This document shows positions 39,336 to 48,136 of a stretch of DNA of 64,000 nucleotides, piece after piece (the stretch's first letter is position 1; every line of letters starts with the position of its first letter). The notes under the pieces were generated by a model. That model did no database searches. It was not told where the DNA came from and saw nothing but the letters and a program-made list of their open reading frames with translations. Origin of the DNA: Oscillospiraceae bacterium (GTDB lineage: Bacteria; Bacillota; Clostridia; Oscillospirales; Oscillospiraceae); NCBI GenBank assembly GCA_015067885.1, contig SVLO01000004.1, positions 62,001-126,000 of the forward strand, given 5' to 3'. The position numbers were made by a program, and so were the translations under genes.

Positions 39336-41939
39336 GTGGGAGATTGGCATACAAAATCGGCAACGGAGGTGCTGGCGCAATTGCGCAGCACTCCGGACGG
39401 CCTGTCCGGCAGGCAGGCGGAGCAGCGGTTGAAGCAGTACGGCCGCAACGAAATAGCCAAGCCAAAGGGGGAGGGGGTCGTTCTGCGGCTTTTGCGACAG
39501 CTGAAGGACCCCATGATCGTTGTACTGCTGGCCGCGGCGGGGGTCTCGCTGCTGGCCAGCGGCGGACGGGACTGGCCCGACGCGGTGATCATTTTGCTGA
39601 TCGTGGCGGTCAACGGAGTGATCTCGGTCTGTCAGGAGGACAATGCCCGACGAGCGCTGGCGGCTCTGGAGCAGATGGCGCCGCCGCAGACTGTTGCGGT
39701 GCGGGATGGGCGGGCCTGTCGAATGGATGCCGCGCTGTTGGTGCCGGGAGATGTGGTTTTGCTGCAGGCGGGGGACCGGATACCCGCCGATGGCAGGCTT
39801 TTGGAATGTGTCGGGTTGCGGACCGATGAGTCGGCCCTGACCGGCGAATCGGTCCCGGTGGAAAAGACGCTGTCCCGCCGGCTGGAGCAGGCCACGCCAG
39901 TGGGGGAGTGGAGCAACATGGTTTTGGCCTCCACCACCGTAACGGCTGGCCGGGGCCGGGCGGTGATCGTGGATACCGGTATGGACACGCAGATGGGGAA
40001 AATCGCGGGTCTGTTGCTGGTCGATCAACAGCAGACAACCCCGCTGCAGCGAAAGATGGAGGAGATCTCCAAGGTCCTGTCCCTGCTGTGCCTTGGGGTC
40101 TGCGCGGTGATGTTCGGCGTGGGCCTGTTGCAGGGCAAGGCCCCGGCGGATATGTTCCTGACCGCCGTTTCCCTTGCCGTGGCGGCCATCCCGGAGGGGC
40201 TGCCCGCCGTGGTCAGCATTGTGCTGGCCCTTGGGGTGGGCCGTATGGCGAAGACGGGAGTTATAGTGAAAAAGCTGCCGGCGGTGGAAACCCTGGGCTG
40301 TGCCGGAGTGATTTGTTCCGACAAAACAGGGACCCTGACCCAAAACCGCATGACGGTGACGCGCGTTTGGACGGCGGGGGAGGACAACACCCTCGCCCTG
40401 ACCATCGGGGCGCTGTGCAGCGACGCCCGGCTGCAGGCGGAACCACCCAAAACGGTCCGGGGGGACCCGACTGAGGCGGCACTGGTGCTGGCGGCGGCAG
40501 AGGCGGGATTGCTGCAGGGAGAGCTGGAGCGACAGTTGCCCCGGGTGGGGGAGGTACCCTTTGACTCCGGGCGCAAACGAATGACCACCGTGCATAAAAA
40601 GCCGGCAGGAGGCTGGCGCATTTTGGTAAAGGGTGCGCCGGATGTGCTGCTGGCCCGATGCGATCGGGTGTGGAAGGGCGGCCCGATCATGCTGGACGAC
40701 ACCCTGCGCAAGGCCATTGCCGCGGCCAATGAAGGCATGGCCCAAGGGGCGCTGCGGGTGCTGGCGGTGGCCTTTCGCGACGTGGACAGTCTGCCGCCCA
40801 TGACGGCGCAGGCGCTGGAGCGGGAGCTGACCTTCGTGGGGCTGTTCGGCATGACCGACCCGCCCCGACCCGAAGTGGCCAAGGCTGTGGCCCAATGTGT
40901 CCGGGCAGGGGTGCGGCCGGTGATGATCACCGGCGACCACAGGGCCACGGCGGTGGCGGTGGCCAGGCAGTTGGGAATGCTGCGCCCCGGGGATACGGCC
41001 CTGACCGGGCGGGAATTGGACGCTATGTCCCAACGGCAGCTGGAGGAGCGCATTGAAACCGTGTCCGTATTTGCCCGGGTGACACCGGAACATAAGATGC
41101 GCATTGTCCGGGCCTGGAAAAAACGGGGCCAGGTGGTGGCCATGACCGGGGACGGAGTGAATGACGCCCCGGCGCTGAAGGCCGCGGACATCGGCTGTGC
41201 CATGGGAATGGCGGGTACCGATGTGGCCAAGGGGGCGGCAGACATGGTGCTGACCGACGACAACTTTGCCTCCATTGTCCGGGCGGTGGAGGAGGGGCGA
41301 GGCGTCTATGCCAATATTCGCAGAGCGATCCACTATCTGCTGTCCTGTAATGTGGGGGAGATTTTGACCGTCTTTGCAGCCACGGTGCTGGGTTTTGCGC
41401 AGATGCCACTGATGCCGGTGCAGCTTTTGTGGCTGAATTTGGTTACCGATTCTCTGCCAGCCCTGGCCCTTGGTGTGGAACCTCTGGAGCGCAGCGCCAT
41501 GACCCGTCCGCCCAGAGGGGCGGGGGACAGTCTGTTTGACCGGCCCTTTGTTCTGCGGCTGCTTTGGCAGGGGCTTATGGTAGGGGGACTTGCCCTGCTG
41601 GCGTACTTTTTGGGCCTTGCGGTGATGCCGACTCCGGCGGGAGGGGCCGCCACCGCCAACACCATGGCTTTTGCAACCCTGACCCTGTGCCAACTGTTCC
41701 ATGCCTACAATGTCCGCAGCGAGGAACGGTCGATCTTGTCCATTGGGGTGCTGACCAACCCGACCATGAACCGGGCCTTTGCCGTGGGTTTTGCCATGCA
41801 GATGGCGGTGCTGCTGCTGCCGCCACTGCAGCGGGTATTCTCGGTGGTGAGCCTCGGGCCGGTGCAGTGGCTGGCGGTGCTGTTGCTGGCGATGGCGCCG
41901 GTGGCGGTGTGCGAGGCGGCCAAGGCACTGACGAGATAA
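39336..41939 (+). CDS. Calcium-translocating P-type ATPase (PMR1/SERCA-like)
   Basis: An 867-residue P2-type ATPase. The A-domain has TGES at 169-172, the M4 ion motif AAIPEGLP is at 283-290, the phosphorylated Asp329 lies in SDKTGTLT, and KGAPD and TGDGVNDAPALK follow. The M6 block NLVTDSLPALALG suggests Ca2+ export. The start is GTG at 39336 with AAAGGAAG upstream; a TATAAT box lies at 39307-39312. Transcribed alone. The calcium assignment comes from motifs; Mn2+ transport remains possible. Confidence 0.93.
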   Translation: MGDWHTKSATEVLAQLRSTPDGLSGRQAEQRLKQYGRNEIAKPKGEGVVLRLLRQLKDPMIVVLLAAAGVSLLASGGRDWPDAVIILLIVAVNGVISVCQEDNARRALAALEQMAPPQTVAVRDGRACRMDAALLVPGDVVLLQAGDRIPADGRLLECVGLRTDESALTGESVPVEKTLSRRLEQATPVGEWSNMVLASTTVTAGRGRAVIVDTGMDTQMGKIAGLLLVDQQQTTPLQRKMEEISKVLSLLCLGVCAVMFGVGLLQGKAPADMFLTAVSLAVAAIPEGLPAVVSIVLALGVGRMAKTGVIVKKLPAVETLGCAGVICSDKTGTLTQNRMTVTRVWTAGEDNTLALTIGALCSDARLQAEPPKTVRGDPTEAALVLAAAEAGLLQGELERQLPRVGEVPFDSGRKRMTTVHKKPAGGWRILVKGAPDVLLARCDRVWKGGPIMLDDTLRKAIAAANEGMAQGALRVLAVAFRDVDSLPPMTAQALERELTFVGLFGMTDPPRPEVAKAVAQCVRAGVRPVMITGDHRATAVAVARQLGMLRPGDTALTGRELDAMSQRQLEERIETVSVFARVTPEHKMRIVRAWKKRGQVVAMTGDGVNDAPALKAADIGCAMGMAGTDVAKGAADMVLTDDNFASIVRAVEEGRGVYANIRRAIHYLLSCNVGEILTVFAATVLGFAQMPLMPVQLLWLNLVTDSLPALALGVEPLERSAMTRPPRGAGDSLFDRPFVLRLLWQGLMVGGLALLAYFLGLAVMPTPAGGAATANTMAFATLTLCQLFHAYNVRSEERSILSIGVLTNPTMNRAFAVGFAMQMAVLLLPPLQRVFSVVSLGPVQWLAVLLLAMAPVAVCEAAKALTR

Positions 41940-41944
41940 AAGAA

Positions 41945-42050
41945 AGGAGATAAGAGATAAGAGATATGAGATGCGGTGTCCGGCAGAGCCGGACGATTGA
42001 AATCGCCCGCTTGCGGACACATTAACTCCTATCTCATATCTTCATATCGC
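41945..42050. repeat. GATATGAG-type hairpin repeat (family C) after the P-ATPase gene
   Basis: GAGATAAGAGATAAGAGATATGAGATG-like sequence on the left faces CTCCTATCTCATATCTTC near 42027-42045, so the ends pair. The loop carries further GTCCGGCAGAGCCGGAC and GTCCGGC/GCGGACAC pairs. It parallels 1885-1960 and 46479-46546. Confidence 0.62.
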
Positions 42051-42125
42051 GGCCTTGTAAGGCCGCATAAAACGGGAGCATCCCGTCGCCGGGGTGGCGG
42101 AACAGCCCGACGCTGGGAAAAATAT

Positions 42126-42154
42126 AACACCCCATACATCATGTATGGGGTGTT
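42126..42154 (-). terminator. Terminator of the XRE regulator gene
   Basis: AACACCCCATACAT and ATGTATGGGGTGTT pair perfectly around one base; TATATTTTTC follows on the minus strand. It overlaps the first bases of the stop codon region. Confidence 0.85.
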
Positions 42155-42410
42155 ACAGATTGTCGGGAGAAAACAGCGCTTCAAGGGGAACGCCCAAAAT
42201 GTCGGAAATAGCAAGCAATTCCCGGTCGGATACCTTGCGGTGCTGCCCCTCAATGGCGGACAGCGCGGATTGGTTGATGTCGATGCCGCGCACCTGCAAG
42301 TGTGCCAGCAAATCGGTCTGCTTCAAGTTCTTGCGCTTGCGCAGCAGAACAATATTTTGCCCAATTAAGTTTTCTGTGCCGATGGACTTTCGCGTTGGCA
42401 AGGAAATCAC
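42153..42410 (-). CDS. Small XRE-family helix-turn-helix regulator
   Basis: An 85-residue Cro/CI-type HTH protein. The domain (about residues 14-80) reads IGQNIVLLRKRKNLKQTDLLAHLQVRG, INQSALSAIEGQHRKVSDRELLAISDILGVPLEALF. It has no second domain. The start is uncertain: a GTG at 42408-42410 lacks a clear ribosome site and a TTG three codons later is equally possible. It is divergent from a 47-residue protein gene across a promoter region with a 9-bp inverted repeat, likely its operator. Confidence 0.87.
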   Translation of the reverse strand: MISLPTRKSIGTENLIGQNIVLLRKRKNLKQTDLLAHLQVRGIDINQSALSAIEGQHRKVSDRELLAISDILGVPLEALFSPDNL

Positions 42411-42417
42411 CGCCCGC

Positions 42418-42480
42418 TTTTATCTGTTTATCAAATTATATTTGCGGTTTCTCTTGAAATTATTCGATAATCAGATAAAA
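42418..42480. promoter_or_regulatory. Divergent promoter region with inverted-repeat operator
   Basis: TTTTATCTG (42418-42426) and CAGATAAAA (42472-42480) are perfect 9-bp inverted copies 45 bp apart in an AT-rich gap. TTGAAA at 42454-42459 and TAAAAT at 42476-42481 form a plausible promoter towards the 47-residue gene, with the right arm overlapping the -10 box. Repression by the adjacent XRE protein is inferred. Confidence 0.65.
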
Positions 42481-42501
42481 TAAAAAGAAGGGGTGAATTG
42501 G

Positions 42502-42645
42502 TTGGAACAGGAGATGTATAAAAAATTATACTTTCGTGCGTTCAACAAGTTGGTGCAGATGACCGGGCAAGCGCAAAAGATGCAGCAGGAGTTGGAAGAG
42601 CTGTATTTGCAGTTGAGTGACGAAGACGACGAGTGGCAGGAATAG
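42502..42645 (+). CDS. Small acidic-tailed helical protein of unknown function
   Basis: A 47-residue protein that I do not recognise. It reads MYKKLYFRAFNKLVQMTGQA, then a Gln/Glu-rich helix, and ends in the acidic stretch SDEDDEWQE. A TTG at 42502 fits the AAGGGG ribosome site 8 bases upstream; the ATG at 42514 lies too close to its own AGGAG. It is divergent from the XRE gene, which may repress it. Small size and coiled-coil look suggest a protein-binding partner. Weaker evidence than for longer genes. Confidence 0.65.
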   Translation: MEQEMYKKLYFRAFNKLVQMTGQAQKMQQELEELYLQLSDEDDEWQE

Positions 42646-42696
42646 TGAGAACAAAACGGGAGCGTCCCGATGGGACGCTCCCGTTGCTCGTTTTGA

Positions 42697-43695
42697 TTAC
42701 CGCTCCTCGCGGAAATAGTTCAGACCCAAGGCCGCGGGCAGGCCGGAGTTTTTGCGCTTGCTGATAGAGGAGAAAAACAGCACCAGCGCCGTGATGATAA
42801 AAGGCAAAGCCTGATACAGCTGAGTAGGGACCTTGGCCAGCCAGCCCAACGCCTCCGGGAAGGCGATGGCCAAACTGGAGCCGGACACCCGCAGAGTGTT
42901 GAAAAAGCCGAACACAAAGGTACCCAGGATGGCCAAGGCGGGACTCCAGTTGGCGAAGATGACCAGCGCCACGGCGATCCAGCCGTAACCGTTGATCCAG
43001 CAGGCGCTGTTGAACGAGCCGGACATATTCAGGCCCATGTAGTAGCCGCCGATGCCCATGATGCCGCAGCCCAGCATAATGTGCAGGTACTTGTACCGTT
43101 TGATGTTGATGCCCACGCTGTCGGCAGAGCCGGGATTTTCGCCCACGGCACGCAGCCGCAGACCGGGGGTGGTATGCTTGAGGTAGCACCACATACACAC
43201 GGCGATGGCGATACCCAAATAGACCAAAATATTGTGGCTGAACAGGCCCTTGCCAATGATGGGGATGTCGGACAGGAGGGGGATGTGCAGGTCGGCAAAG
43301 CCGTTTTTGATGTTGGAATAGTTGCTCATGGTGGGCCAGCCCACGGATTTGATCGCGTTGCCCACAAAGAAGTATACGCCCAAACCGAAGGTGGTCAGGG
43401 TCAGGCCGGTGATGTTCTGGTTGGCCTGCAGGCTGACGGTAAGTGCGGCGAACAGAAGGCCCATCAGCGCGCCCATGGCAAAAGCGGTGAGGATACCCAC
43501 CAGCAGGCTGTTGGTATAGCAGCCGATGACATAGCCGAAGATAGCGCCCACGGCCATGATGCCCTCCACACCCAGGTTCAGGCTGCCGGACTTTTCCACC
43601 ACGATCTCGCCTACGGTGCCGTAGAGCAGGGGGATGTTGTACAGGACGATGTTATAAATAAAGGTAGAGATAACGTCCAGTTTATTCAGTTCCAT
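42697..43695 (-). CDS. Nucleoside ABC transporter permease (BmpC/NupQ type)
   Basis: A 332-residue BPD_transp_2-family permease with about eight to ten membrane helices. The conserved block EKSGSLNLGVEGIMAVGAI near the N-terminus and VGENPGSADSVGINIKRYKY in the middle are typical of nucleoside-type importers. The ATG at 43693-43695 overlaps the stop of the partner permease; a GTG one codon upstream is possible. Last gene of the ATPase-permease-permease set. Confidence 0.92.
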   Translation of the reverse strand: MELNKLDVISTFIYNIVLYNIPLLYGTVGEIVVEKSGSLNLGVEGIMAVGAIFGYVIGCYTNSLLVGILTAFAMGALMGLLFAALTVSLQANQNITGLTLTTFGLGVYFFVGNAIKSVGWPTMSNYSNIKNGFADLHIPLLSDIPIIGKGLFSHNILVYLGIAIAVCMWCYLKHTTPGLRLRAVGENPGSADSVGINIKRYKYLHIMLGCGIMGIGGYYMGLNMSGSFNSACWINGYGWIAVALVIFANWSPALAILGTFVFGFFNTLRVSGSSLAIAFPEALGWLAKVPTQLYQALPFIITALVLFFSSISKRKNSGLPAALGLNYFREER

Positions 43696-44855
43696 CACTG
43701 GTTGCCCCCTTTCTTGGTCCGCACAATGCGGAAGCGGATAAAGAAGTCCGCAGTGAGGACAAGGAACAAAATCACGCCCTGCAGCATATTGGCAAAGCTG
43801 GAGTCCACGTTGGAGAACATGGTGTTGGCCTGAACAGAGCCGTAGTGCAGCATGGAGATCAGGGCGGACACCACAAAGATGGCGGCGGTATTCAACTGGG
43901 CCAGCCAGGCCACGATGATACCGGTCCAGCCCACGTCGCCGGTGATGGTGGTGGACAGGACCCCGGTGGTACCCATCTTAAATGCGGCGGCAAGACCGAT
44001 CAGGCAGGCGGACAGGAACACGGTGCGCAGCACGATGCGGTTGACCTTCATGCCGGCGTAGTGAGCGGTGCCGGCGCTGTCGCCCACCACGTTGATCTCG
44101 TAACCGCGCTTGGTGTAGCGCAGGTAGACAAACACCAAAACGCCAATAATAAGGGTCAGGATCACGCAGATATTCAGGCCGAATTTGCCGAGCATAATGC
44201 GGGGGAAGGCGGCGGTGTCGGAAAAGCTCTGGAACACGGGGCGGGCGGACTCCTCCTGCAGGAAGAAGTTCCAGTCTGCCTTTTTGTCCCCCAGGAAGGT
44301 CAGGGTATACAAAGCCACATAGTTGAGCATCAGGGTCAGCAGGGTTTCATTGGTTCCGAACTTGACTTTCAGTGCGGCCACCAGCGCGCCGTACAGACCG
44401 GCGGCCAGCATGGCGGCCAGGCACATTAAAACCAGGGTAATAAGCTCGGAAAGAATGGGGCCGAAGGAAACGGAAAAGGAAAATTCGGAGTTGTTCAGCG
44501 CAACGACGATGGGCGGCTTGAGTTTCAGTGCCACGGTGGAGGCGGCAATGGCGCCCACGATGAACTGACCCTCGCCGCCGATGTTCCAAAAGCGCATTTT
44601 GAAGGCCAGGGACAGGGCCACCGAGGTCAGAGCCAGGGGAACAAAAACGTTGAGGTAGTTTTCAAAGGTCTTGTAGGCGATTTTGTTGCCCACCATGCCC
44701 ATGGTGAACATACGGCTGTAGTAGGTCAGGGGATTGACGCCCATGGCCAGCAGCAGGATGCCGCACACCACGAGGGCGGCGGCCACGGCGGCCAGATAGA
44801 ACAGGGCCTTTTTCCACAGGGGGCAGGCGTCCCGTTTTACGATGTGAATACCCAT
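43695..44855 (-). CDS. Nucleoside ABC transporter permease (NupP type)
   Basis: A 386-residue BPD_transp_2-family permease. The block FWNIGGEGQFIVGAIAASTVALKL, TLMLNYVALYTLTFLGD and VGDSAGTAHYAGMKVNRIVLRT mark the family, with about ten membrane segments. It forms a heterodimer channel with the next permease. The start lies 1 bp after the ATPase stop. Confidence 0.92.
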   Translation of the reverse strand: MGIHIVKRDACPLWKKALFYLAAVAAALVVCGILLLAMGVNPLTYYSRMFTMGMVGNKIAYKTFENYLNVFVPLALTSVALSLAFKMRFWNIGGEGQFIVGAIAASTVALKLKPPIVVALNNSEFSFSVSFGPILSELITLVLMCLAAMLAAGLYGALVAALKVKFGTNETLLTLMLNYVALYTLTFLGDKKADWNFFLQEESARPVFQSFSDTAAFPRIMLGKFGLNICVILTLIIGVLVFVYLRYTKRGYEINVVGDSAGTAHYAGMKVNRIVLRTVFLSACLIGLAAAFKMGTTGVLSTTITGDVGWTGIIVAWLAQLNTAAIFVVSALISMLHYGSVQANTMFSNVDSSFANMLQGVILFLVLTADFFIRFRIVRTKKGGNQ

Positions 44856-44856
44856 G

Positions 44857-46458
44857 TCAGTTGCTCCCCTCCTCGTGCGTGGAGTTCAGGTGTTCCTCGG
44901 TAATGTTGGTGTCCCGGGCGATGCCGGCGGGCTTGTCCTCGTACTTGCCGGTCAGGTCCAAAGCGCCGGTCATCATCAGACCCAGCTCTTCCTTGCTTGT
45001 CTTGTGAGCGTGGACCACGCCCATGACCCTGCCGTGGCACAGCACCATGATCTTGTCGCACAGGGCCAGCATCACGTCCAGGTCCTCGCCCACGAACAGG
45101 ATACCGACGCCGCTCTTTTTCTGCTGGTTAAGGATGTCGTAGATGGCGTAGGAGGAGTTGATGTCCAAACCGCGCACGGGATAGGCGGTGACGATGACGT
45201 TGGGGCCGGCCTTGATTTCCCGGCCCAGCAGAACCTTCTGCACGTTGCCGCCGGACAGACGGCGCACCGGGGTCTCGGTGGAGGGGGTGACCACCTCCAG
45301 CTCGTCAATGACCCGCTGGGCATCCTCCCGACCGGACTTGCGGTCCACGAAGGGGCCGGGGGTGCTGGCGTAGTTTTTCAAAATCATGTTGTCCGTAATG
45401 GACAGGGAGGGGGCAAGGCCCATGCCAAGGCGATCCTCCGGGATGAAGGACATGGAGATGCCCTTTTCCAAAATGGCCTTGGGGGGCAGACCCACGATGT
45501 TGTCGCCCTTGTGGATCATCAGGCCGGACTGGATGGGGCGCAGGCCGGCGATAGCCTCGCACAGCTCCTTCTGCCCGCAGCCGGCGATACCGGCAACGCC
45601 CAAAATCTCGCCGCCCCGGATGTAGAAGCTTACCTTGTCGATGGCCACGGCGCCCTCGTCGTTTTTGATGGTCAGGTCCCGGATCTCCAGCAGGGGGCGG
45701 GTGGTTTCCACCACGGGGCGGTCGATGTTCAGGTCGATCTTGCGGCCCACCATCCAATCGGTCAGCGCCTGCTCGTTGGTTTCGGCGGTGTTGACGGTGG
45801 TGATATACTCGCCCTTGCGCAGAATGGCCACCCGGTCGGAGATCTCCATCACCTCGTTGAGCTTGTGGGTGATGATAATGATGGAGTGGCCCTCCTCCTT
45901 CATGCGCCGCAGCACGGCGAACAGCTTTTCGATCTCCTGCACGGTAAGCACGGCGGTAGGCTCGTCCAAAATGATGATCTTGGCGCCGTAGTACAGCACC
46001 TTGATGATCTCCAGGGTCTGCTTTTCACTGACGGCCATGTTGCACACCTTTTTCCGGGGGTCCAGATCGAAGCCGAACTTGTGGGCCATGTCCTCGATTT
46101 CGGCAAAGCGGTTGCCGCGGAGGGCGAACCCGGACTTCTCCCGACCCATCCAAATGTTATCGGCGGCAGAGAACACGTCCACCAGCTTGAAATGCTGATG
46201 GACCATGCCGATACCCAGCTTTTTGGAGTCCTCCGGCGAGGTGATGGACACAGGCTGACCGTTGATCAAAATCTCGCCCGCGTCCGGGGCGTAGATGCCC
46301 GAGAGCATATTCATCAACGTGGTCTTGCCCGAGCCGTTCTCGCCCAGCAGAGCAAGAATTTCCCCCTGGCGCAGGTTCAGGTTGATGTTGTTGTTTGCCA
46401 CCACACTGCCAAAGGTTTTGGTGATGCCCCGCATCTCAATGGCGTACTGTTCCGGCAT
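44857..46458 (-). CDS. Nucleoside ABC transporter ATPase with two ABC domains (NupO type)
   Basis: A 533-residue RbsA-like double ATPase. Domain 1 has Walker A GENGSGKTT (about 39-47) and Walker B IIILDEPTAVL. Domain 2 has a degenerate P-loop (GIAGCGQKEL, no GKT) as is normal in this family, then LSGGNVQKVLLGREI and an ADPVRGLD-like region, TAYPVRGLDINSSY. It powers import of nucleosides captured by the BMP lipoprotein encoded 356 bp upstream. Confidence 0.93.
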   Translation of the reverse strand: MPEQYAIEMRGITKTFGSVVANNNINLNLRQGEILALLGENGSGKTTLMNMLSGIYAPDAGEILINGQPVSITSPEDSKKLGIGMVHQHFKLVDVFSAADNIWMGREKSGFALRGNRFAEIEDMAHKFGFDLDPRKKVCNMAVSEKQTLEIIKVLYYGAKIIILDEPTAVLTVQEIEKLFAVLRRMKEEGHSIIIITHKLNEVMEISDRVAILRKGEYITTVNTAETNEQALTDWMVGRKIDLNIDRPVVETTRPLLEIRDLTIKNDEGAVAIDKVSFYIRGGEILGVAGIAGCGQKELCEAIAGLRPIQSGLMIHKGDNIVGLPPKAILEKGISMSFIPEDRLGMGLAPSLSITDNMILKNYASTPGPFVDRKSGREDAQRVIDELEVVTPSTETPVRRLSGGNVQKVLLGREIKAGPNVIVTAYPVRGLDINSSYAIYDILNQQKKSGVGILFVGEDLDVMLALCDKIMVLCHGRVMGVVHAHKTSKEELGLMMTGALDLTGKYEDKPAGIARDTNITEEHLNSTHEEGSN

Positions 46459-46814
46459 AAGATCACATCCTTTTCCAGATATGAGATATGAGATAAAAGA
46501 TAAAAGATATACGCCCGCGGCATATCCCTTATCTTTTATCTCTTATCGAAAAAGACCGGGCCGGCCGGAAATCCGGCCGGGTCAGGCCGCCGTTACATTC
46601 CCGCCGGCAAGCGGCGTGAATGTCGGTGCCGAACACCCGCGGGGCGGGCTTTTCGGGGCGGCCGATCCAATGCGAGGCGGGCGCTGCCCCCTCGCGCTCC
46701 CCCTGGTATGCGTGGTGCATCCGGTCTGATGGGGAGTTCTGTAAAAAAGACCGGGCCGGCCGGAAATCCGGCCGGCCCGGTAGTGCTTATCGGGTCATAT
46801 ACGGTGAGGGAGAA
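46459..46814. repeat. Intergenic repeats between BMP lipoprotein and ATPase genes
   Basis: A C-family hairpin (46479-46546, GATATGAGATATGAG and its inverted CTTATCTTTTATCTC) is followed by GACCGGGCCGGCCGGAAATC at 46553-46572. The same sequence recurs at 46749-46768, where its longer hairpin ends the BMP gene. The 170 bp between the two copies holds no supported gene. Confidence 0.65.
46751..46780 (-). terminator. Terminator after the BMP lipoprotein gene
   Basis: CCGGGCCGGCCGGA and TCCGGCCGGCCCGG pair perfectly around AA, followed on the minus strand by TCTTTTTTAC. It probably lets the abundant binding protein be made in excess over the ATPase and permeases. Confidence 0.85.
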
Positions 46815-48032
46815 TTACACTTCCTCGACGCCGGCCACCAGGTAGTTCATGGTGCCGGTGATCACGCCGTCCTCCACAGAGGGGCCGCCGGCAGCAACGA
46901 TGACGTTGCCGGCGTTGTCCACCAGGTCGGCGTCGGCCTGGGTGATGGTGCCGTCAGCGGCGACGGTCAGCTTCACGCCGGAGAACACGTCCCACTCGCC
47001 GTCCACCATCAGCTTCTTGGCGGCCTCGATGGCCTTGTCGGTGTTGGCGGCGCAGTTGGCGGTCAGGGGAGAAGCGTCAACGAAGCCCTCCTTCAGGCCG
47101 CCGTAGTAGGCGGGGCCCCCCATCTTGGTGACGAACTGGGAAGCGTCGCCCTCGCAGTCGATGGCAGCCTGCATAGCAGTGGCATAGTAGACGTTCCAGT
47201 TCCAGATGGCGGCGGTCAGGTGAGCCTGAGGAGCGTCGGCAGTCATGTCGGAGTTGTAGCCGCAGCCGAACACGCCGGCGTTCTGAGCGGCGATCTGGGG
47301 CTGAGCGGAGTCGCAGTGCTGGGAGATGACACCGCAGCCGAAGGTGTTGATCAGCTCCTCGGCGTAGGCCTTCTCGTTGACCTCATCGGCCCAGGCACCC
47401 AGGTTCTTGACGTAGACCTTGGCGTTGGGGTTAGCGGCCTGCACGCCCAGGGCGAAGCCGTTGATACCGGAGGCGGTCTCAGCGTAGGCGGTGGTGTAAG
47501 CGGCCACGTAACCCACGTTGTTGTTGCCGATCTCCAGGCTCTTCAGACCGGCGGCGATACCGGCCAGGTAGCGGGCCTGATAGGCGCGGCCGAAGTAGTT
47601 GTTGAAGTTGGTCTCATTGCTCTTGTAGCCGGTGCCGTGAGAGAAGATGACCTCGGGGTAAGCGGCGGCAGCCTTCTCCATGGCGTCGATGTAGCCAAAG
47701 GAGATACCGAAGATGATGTCCACATCCTGGGCGACCAGGGTGTCAACAGCGGCCAGGACCTGCTGCTCGTCCTCGGGAACCTCGTCCACGATAAACAGCT
47801 GGGTGGCGGGATCCAGGCCCAGGTCCTCCATGCCGCCCACGATGCCGCTGTGATGGGCAAAGGTGTAGCCGGCGGTGTCGTTCTTGCTGTTGATGTAGAT
47901 GGCGCCCACCTTCAGGTCAGCGGCGACCACGGACTCGCCGGAACCGGAAGAGGCGGGGGCGTCAGAGCCGCCGCAGGCGGCCAGGGACAGGGTCATAGCC
48001 AGGGCCATGACCAGCGCGAGAAACTTCTTCAT
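46815..48032 (-). CDS. BMP-family purine nucleoside-binding lipoprotein
   Basis: A 405-residue lipoprotein. The signal peptide MKKFLALVMALAMTLSLAAC has its lipobox Cys at residue 20, then a Ser/Gly-rich linker. The Bmp fold (about 40-370) shows KVGAIYINSKNDTAGYTFAH, FGISFGYIDAMEKAA, FSHGTGYKSNETNFNNYFGR and a YVAAYTTAYAETASGINGF segment. PnrA/NupN relatives bind purine nucleosides. The start has GGGAGG upstream. The downstream ATPase/permease genes and the upstream xpt support a purine-salvage role. Confidence 0.93.
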   Translation of the reverse strand: MKKFLALVMALAMTLSLAACGGSDAPASSGSGESVVAADLKVGAIYINSKNDTAGYTFAHHSGIVGGMEDLGLDPATQLFIVDEVPEDEQQVLAAVDTLVAQDVDIIFGISFGYIDAMEKAAAAYPEVIFSHGTGYKSNETNFNNYFGRAYQARYLAGIAAGLKSLEIGNNNVGYVAAYTTAYAETASGINGFALGVQAANPNAKVYVKNLGAWADEVNEKAYAEELINTFGCGVISQHCDSAQPQIAAQNAGVFGCGYNSDMTADAPQAHLTAAIWNWNVYYATAMQAAIDCEGDASQFVTKMGGPAYYGGLKEGFVDASPLTANCAANTDKAIEAAKKLMVDGEWDVFSGVKLTVAADGTITQADADLVDNAGNVIVAAGGPSVEDGVITGTMNYLVAGVEEV

Positions 48033-48136
48033 GTTGGTTTTCCTCCCTAATATGTAGGTTTGTTTTATTAAAAATGGCAGGCCATTTTTAATTGAGTTAA
48101 GGTTGGCGCGCCGGGTCGTCGCGCCCCACGGGGAAA

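Noticed and set aside
37905-42020. Very long minus-strand frame (about 1371 codons) opposite the foldase and P-ATPase genes.
   Set aside because: Both plus-strand genes have clear family motifs throughout; the antisense frame has no recognisable domain and no start signal.
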